Source: Rutidosis leptorrhynchoides
Taxonomy: Eukaryota; Streptophyta; Magnoliopsida; Asterales; Asteraceae
Direction: 5' to 3'
Length of the DNA stretch: 64,000 nucleotides
Assembly: GCF_046630445.1 (NCBI RefSeq)
Contig: NC_092335.1
Span: 627,843,501-627,907,500 of the forward strand
Below, in pieces: positions 58,737 through 64,000 of this stretch. The notes beneath the pieces were generated by a model. The model was not told where the DNA came from. It made no database searches and was given only the letters and a program-made list of their open reading frames with translations. A program made the position numbers and the translations under genes. The first letter of the stretch is position 1. The number at the start of each line of letters is the position of its first letter.

Positions 58737-60177
58737 TTAGTTAGCTGTGGTATAGAAATTGTGATTAACTTCGTTGTCGACTTCCATTGGACTATCTATG
58801 TAATGTTTAACTCTGTGACCATTAACCTTAAATTCAATCCCATTTGAATTTATTAATTCTATTGTTCCGTATGGGAAAACTCTTTTGACTATAAATGGTC
58901 CAGACCATCTTGATTTCAATTTTCCAGGAAATAGCTTGAATCGTGAATTGAAAAGAAGAACTCTGTCTCCTTCTTTAAATTCTTTGGAACTTCTGATTCT
59001 TTTATCATGCCACTTCTTCGTTCTTTCCTTATAGATCAACGAATTTTCGTATGCTTCATGTCTTAATTCTTCTAATTCGTTTAATTGACTTAACCATAGA
59101 CGTCCAACTTCATGTAAATTAAGATTAAATGTATTCAAAGCTCAAAATGCTTTGTGTTCAATTTCTACTGGAAGATGACATGCTTTTTCGTAAACGAGTT
59201 TAAAAGGTGTGGTTCCAATTGGAGTTTTGTAGGCTGTTCTAAAAGCCCAGAGTGCATCCTCCAATTTCATGGACCATTCCTTCGGATTTGATCCTACGGT
59301 TTTCTCTAGAATACGTTTTAAAACTCGGTTGGTATTTTCAACTTGTCCACTTGTCTGTGGATGATATGAGGTGGAGATTTTATGAGTTACTCCATATCTT
59401 TTGAGAACTTTCTCAAGTTGGTTATTACAGAAATGAGTTCCCCGATCACTTATTAAAGCTTTCGGTGTTTCAAACCTTGCAAAAAGATGTTTTAAAAAGG
59501 TGACTACAACTCGTGCATCGTTAGTTGGGAGAGCTTGTGCTTCCGCCCATTTAGATACATAATCAATGGCAACGAGAATGTAGAGATTATTATGAGATTT
59601 TGAAAATGGACCCATAAAGTCAATACCCCAAATGTCAAATACTTCACATACTTGAATGACATTTTGTGGCATTTCATCACGTTGACTTATTTTTCCGGCC
59701 CTTTGATAAGCATCACAGGATTTGCAAAGAAGGTGTGCGTCTTTAAAAATTGTAGGCCAATAGAATCCAGCATCGTAAACTTTTCTTGCTGTAAGTTGAG
59801 GCCCATAATGCCCTCCTGTTGGTCCTGTGTGACAATGGTTTAAGGTTTTACTAGCTTCATCTCCGAATACACATCGGCGTATTATTCCATCTGGACAACT
59901 TTTAAACAGATGTGGATCTTCCCAGAAATAGTGTTTTATATCACTAAAGAATTTCTTTCATTTTTGGTACGATAATCCTTTTTCAAGGACATACTAAGTA
60001 GTTTTCATAGTCTGCAAACCATGGAATTTTATTATAATCTATCTTCAATAGTTATTCATCAGGAAAGTTGTCTTGTATGGTCGATTCATTTAGAACTTCT
60101 AATTCAGGATTTTCAAGACGAGAAAGATGATCAGCGGCGAGATTTTCTGCTCCCTTTTTATCTCGGATTTCAATATC
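58737..60177 (-). pseudogene. pol: Broken pol: RNase H end and integrase
   Basis: From 60177 on the minus strand: GAENLAADHLSRLENPELE (RNase H C-terminus), a disrupted linker with stops (about 60040-59890), then the integrase finger ([30 protein letters not shown]), the core from WGIDFMGPF through ISDRGTHF to [15 protein letters not shown] (DD35E type), and a C-terminal domain ending at 58737. An in-frame stop at 59141-59139 splits the core from the C-terminal part ([31 protein letters not shown]). The stop codon at 58737 overlaps a PPT-like AAGTGTGGGGAG word. The linker and integrase stops make it non-functional. Confidence 0.85.
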
Positions 60178-61493
60178 TGTGATGACCCGGAAATTTCCGA
60201 TTAAATTTAAACTTTAATCTTTATATATTCCCGACACGATAAGCAAAATTTGTAATGTTGAGTCTCGAAAGCTTTAAAACTATATTCATGTAATCAAATA
60301 CCCTTTGACCATGCCTGACGATTCACGAACAATTATGTGTAAATAAATATATATACATATACATATGTGTGATTATTAAATTGAGATATATTAATAAAAC
60401 ATTGAACGGATTAGTTGATATGAATATAAGCTATGAGATCTATTTTATGAACTTGGAAATGCTATCAAGGTATTGAATGAATAATACTTTACATGAACGT
60501 ATTTGTTCGATGTAAGTTTATTCACGAGATTAAAAGATAATATCAAATGATTGAATTATCAGATACATTGAATTATGATTACGAGTCTCTGTTATGAGGT
60601 CCACGTTGATTTGAGAAATCGTTCCTTTTTAACGGTATTTGGAGTAGTTGGTAAAAGTGATTTGCCAAAGTGTCATTTACGAGAGTTAGTCAAAAGTTAG
60701 AAATCATTCCGTTTAAAATTCAAAAGTGTACTTTACTTGATTTACTCGTGTTTCTTGATAAATCAACTCTTTAGTTTTCATATAAAAAAAATACTATTTG
60801 GTAAAATAACTACTAATATATAAAACAGGTAAAGTATATAAAACGAACTTGAAATGTAAATTTGTTTTGAAAGACTAAATAATATACATTAGATAAATAT
60901 TTCAAAACATATATATATGATACAAATTTACAATTTTAATTAAAAATATATATTTTAACTTAGTCATAAAACGTTTAATTTAAAATAAAATATTTTGATA
61001 AATAACGAGACTTTGATTTATAGAAGGAAATGACCACAACGCTCAATATTATAAGTTACATTTTTCATAAAGTAAATCTTTGATAAATAAGTCAAATTAT
61101 TATTAAAGGTACGCGTCGCGTAACGTAAAAGGCTAGTTTTCCAAACGTACGAGAGTGCGCTCGAAAAACCGAAAGTGATACATGAGTCGTGAGACCACGT
61201 CCGTGTCATTTTTGTAAAAATTATATTTTTACCATGAACATAAATATAATATAATAAATAAGTAATTATATAAATAAAATATATTATACTAAATATAAAC
61301 TAAACTAATAACCACGTTCCTTTTTTTTCAATTCTTATATGAAGTTAATGCGCAAATCACGGACGTAACATTCCATATTATGTAAACCACAAATCACGGA
61401 TCAAATTTAATAACTCACGGGTTGGATTTTGGGATATGTCACGAGGTCAAATTGACCAAAAGTAGCAACAGGTTTGATTCTCTTAGTACGTTA

Positions 61494-61526
<33 letters not shown>

Positions 61527-62165
61527 AGATCCATTTTTTTTTTAAAACACAACACACATATCTACATCTATTTGTATACTACCTTTTATTATTATTATTA
61601 TTACTACTACTAGTTTTAAATACATAAAATACTACGACGGAGTGCTGCTCGAGTAATCTAAAATGAGTTTTCAAAACTGGTTTTCGAGTAGGATAGGGCT
61701 AAGGAAATAATGGGTTATAGCTATGGAGGTGATGGGTATGGTTCATGGGTATGCTCGTGAGATCAATTTAGTGTTTGTCATCTCCGTTGCGTTTATGTAC
61801 CTTTCCTACAATATTGAACCTCAATATTAATACGTGAGTACTCGTAAATTAATTTTTTTTACACATTAATAGTGTATCCCTGACTAGTGCTCGAGAAAAT
61901 AGGATTATGCATGTTTGTACTTTTGATATTGCCTTTAGATAAGATAGGCTGAATTTTGAAGTTAGTTACACCTGCGGTTAAGATAAGGTATAAGATATGC
62001 ATGTCCTTAGAAAGCTAGCGAAAAACTATAAACTTTTCATTTAGATATCGAATGGATTCGATGAACGGATTAGAAGTTATTGTCGATTGAACTTTTGTAT
62101 TATAAGTAAAAATGATTATTATTATCGCCGTTATTATCGTCGTTCTAATTTCTATCTAATTATTA

Positions 62166-62213
<48 letters not shown>

Positions 62214-63964
62214 TAGTCTCATTATTATTATTATTATTATCATTTAAAATAGTTATTAGTAATATCATTATTATAACATTTATTATTATTAGTATTATTA
62301 TAATATAAGTAACCCTTAATTATTATTATTACTATTATTATCATTAAAATGAACGCGTTATAAAAGACGATTTAAAAGCTATTAAATGAATCGATTAGGA
62401 AATAATAGGTGTAAGTATCATAATGAAATTAAAATATTGAAAGATATTAAATTAGATAAAATTGTCATTTTTATTATTTTTTATCATTACTATTATTATT
62501 AAAAAGTATCGTAAATATTAAAGTTATCCTAATTAAAATTATCATTTTATCATATTATCATTCTTAGTAAATTTAAATAGTAATATTTTATTAATAGGAT
62601 AATAATAACTATTATTACAAAATAATACAACGTTTACTTATAGATATTATTTTATCAAATAAATATGTGATACAAACATGTTTTACTACGTGTAATAAAA
62701 TTACATTAATAATACTTATCCTATTCTCTTCATGATATTAAATAAACTCTATAAATTTTATTAGTTTATACATATATAAAGGTATAATTTATTATATAAA
62801 TTTTAATATAAAATTTTATGTATTAATAAATGAATTATATTATTTACTCTAATAAATCTTTTAAAAATATTTAAAAATATAAAACGCCGATATTTAAATT
62901 ATGTAATAATCATGTATAAATTCTGGAAATCATTTTGAGTCAAATTAACTTTTGTCGACTGTTGCATATTAGTCTCGAGCATTAGGATTGTGGTACACTA
63001 TGACTAGACCTAAATTGTTAGACAGATATTGACCAACGTATAAATATATATAATCAATATAGGTTCGTGAATCCGAGGCCAACCTTACACTTGATCAATG
63101 ATGTTATATGTATTTTTACTACGAAATACAGTATGGTGAGTTTCATTTGCCTTTTTACCCTTTATATATTTTTGGGCTGAGAATACATGCGCAACTTTTT
63201 ATAACTGTTTTACGAAATAGACACAAGTAATCGAAACTACATTATATGGTTGAATGATCGAAATCGAATATGCCCCTTTATAGTCTGGTAATCTAAGAAT
63301 TGGGGAACAGACACCCTAATTGACGCGAATCCTAAAGATAGATCTATCGGGCCCAACAAGCCCCATCCAAAGTACCGGATGCTTTAGTACTTCGAAATTT
63401 ATATCATGTCCGAAGGAGGATCCCGGAATGATGGGGATATTCTTATATGTATATTGTGAATGTCGGTTACCAGGTGTTCAATCCATGTGAATGATATTTT
63501 GTCTCTATGCATGGGACGTATGTTTATGATAAATGGAAATATGAAATCTTATGGTCTATTAAAATTATGAAATGATTATTTATGTTAAACTAATGAACTC
63601 ACCAACCTTTTGGTTGACACTTTAAAGCATGTTTATTCTCAGGTATGAAAGAAGTCTTTCGCTGTGCAATTGCTCATTTTAAAGATATTACTTGGAGTCA
63701 TTCATGATATATTTCAAAAGACGTTGCATTCGAGTCGTTGAGTTCATCCAGATTAATATTAAGTCAATTATAGTTAGATATATTATGAAATGGTATGCAT
63801 ACCGTCAACTTTCGATGTAATGAAATAATGTCTTTTCAAAAACGAATGCAATGTTTGTAAAATGTATCATATAGAGGTCAAGTATCTCGCGATGTAATCA
63901 ACTATTGTGAATCATTTATAATTGATACGGACTTCGTCCGGATGGATTAGGACGGGTCCTTTCA
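60178..63964 (+). mobile_element. Solo LTR, family S, inserted in pol
   Basis: 3787 bases, TGTGATGACCCGGAAATTTC to GGACGGGTCCTTTCA, with target duplication ATATC at 60173-60177 and 63965-63969. It resembles 36207-38580 throughout but is longer. No coding regions; ATT triplet repeats (62161-62212 and neighbours) and a TA tract (61494-61519) give false ORFs. A single TACGCGTCGCGTA palindrome lies at 61110-61122, 932 bases from the LTR start. Confidence 0.9.
62161..62240. repeat. (ATT)n microsatellite
   Basis: About 17 ATT triplets, then a short break and a further run. Confidence 0.9.
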
Positions 63965-64000
63965 ATATCAAACTCTTGTAAGAGTAAGATCCAACGGATT
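63965..64000 (-). pseudogene. pol: RNase H segment of Tat/Athila pol, continuing past the window
   Basis: The minus strand reads IRWILLLQEFDIEI up to the target duplication, and with the solo LTR removed it runs on in frame into DKKGAENL at 60170. This proves the LTR insertion point and the continuity of the host element. Confidence 0.85.

Overview
The window is plant nuclear DNA: AT-rich, intergenic, and built almost entirely of transposable elements nested inside each other. It holds one convincing host gene, a SAUR-type auxin-responsive gene at 6538-6936. The elements present (Ty3/gypsy chromovirus and Tat/Athila, Cassandra with a 5S-derived LTR, Helitrons, a hAT-type MITE, a LINE relic) fit a large eudicot genome. 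The general look resembles Asteraceae, but that is an impression and cannot be proved from this sequence.

Layout, left to right. 1-3060: 5' end of a minus-strand Tat/Athila element (gag start, tRNA-Asp-type PBS, LTR). 3061-4726: damaged LTR of the chromovirus family that recurs at 10448. 4740-5427: LINE zinc-binding relic. 5428-7453: the SAUR gene with its promoter and flanks. 7454-30762: a putative Helitron swollen by nested insertions. Inside it are a minus-strand LTR (family L), a 13.1-kb nearly intact chromovirus (10448-23544), the remainder of a Cassandra element (23545-23907), an LTR of family M (25726-28092) and a second L LTR (28093-30473). 30896-33250: a fold-back unit with CTAG at both ends, a palindromic MITE, a small Helitron and a hAT-type MITE. 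33388-39111: a truncated LTR, then a second small Helitron split by a solo LTR with a clean 5-bp target duplication. 39841-49593: Helitron 3' end, a 7.1-kb non-coding LTR element (39929-47045, TSD TATTT), then shattered exon-like segments. 49594-64000: a truncated LTR, then the 3' half of a minus-strand Tat/Athila element (3' LTR, spliced extra ORF, broken pol) that is itself interrupted by a 3.8-kb solo LTR with TSD ATATC.

Most notable points. (1) The chromovirus carries two ORFs between PBS and gag; one is a clear F-box protein of plant type, so a host gene appears to have been captured. (2) The chromovirus and the Cassandra remainder are flanked together by one shared target duplication (CAGGT), as if they were a single insertion. 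(3) LTRs of the 7.1-kb element contain a tandem array of about nine hairpins with a constant loop and co-varying stems. (4) Several LTR families each carry their own cluster of short GC-rich palindromes (GGACGGCGTCC, CATGCGATCGCATG, AGATGCGCCGCATCT, TACGCGTTTCGCGTA). In one family the word is replaced at the same LTR offset. One testable idea is that these are family-specific RNA dimerisation or packaging signals. (5) The Tat/Athila extra ORF is probably spliced from a 10-codon first exon.

Boundaries supported by target duplications or LTR ends are exact; others are marked approximate. Nothing was searched against a database, so family names rest on recognised motifs.
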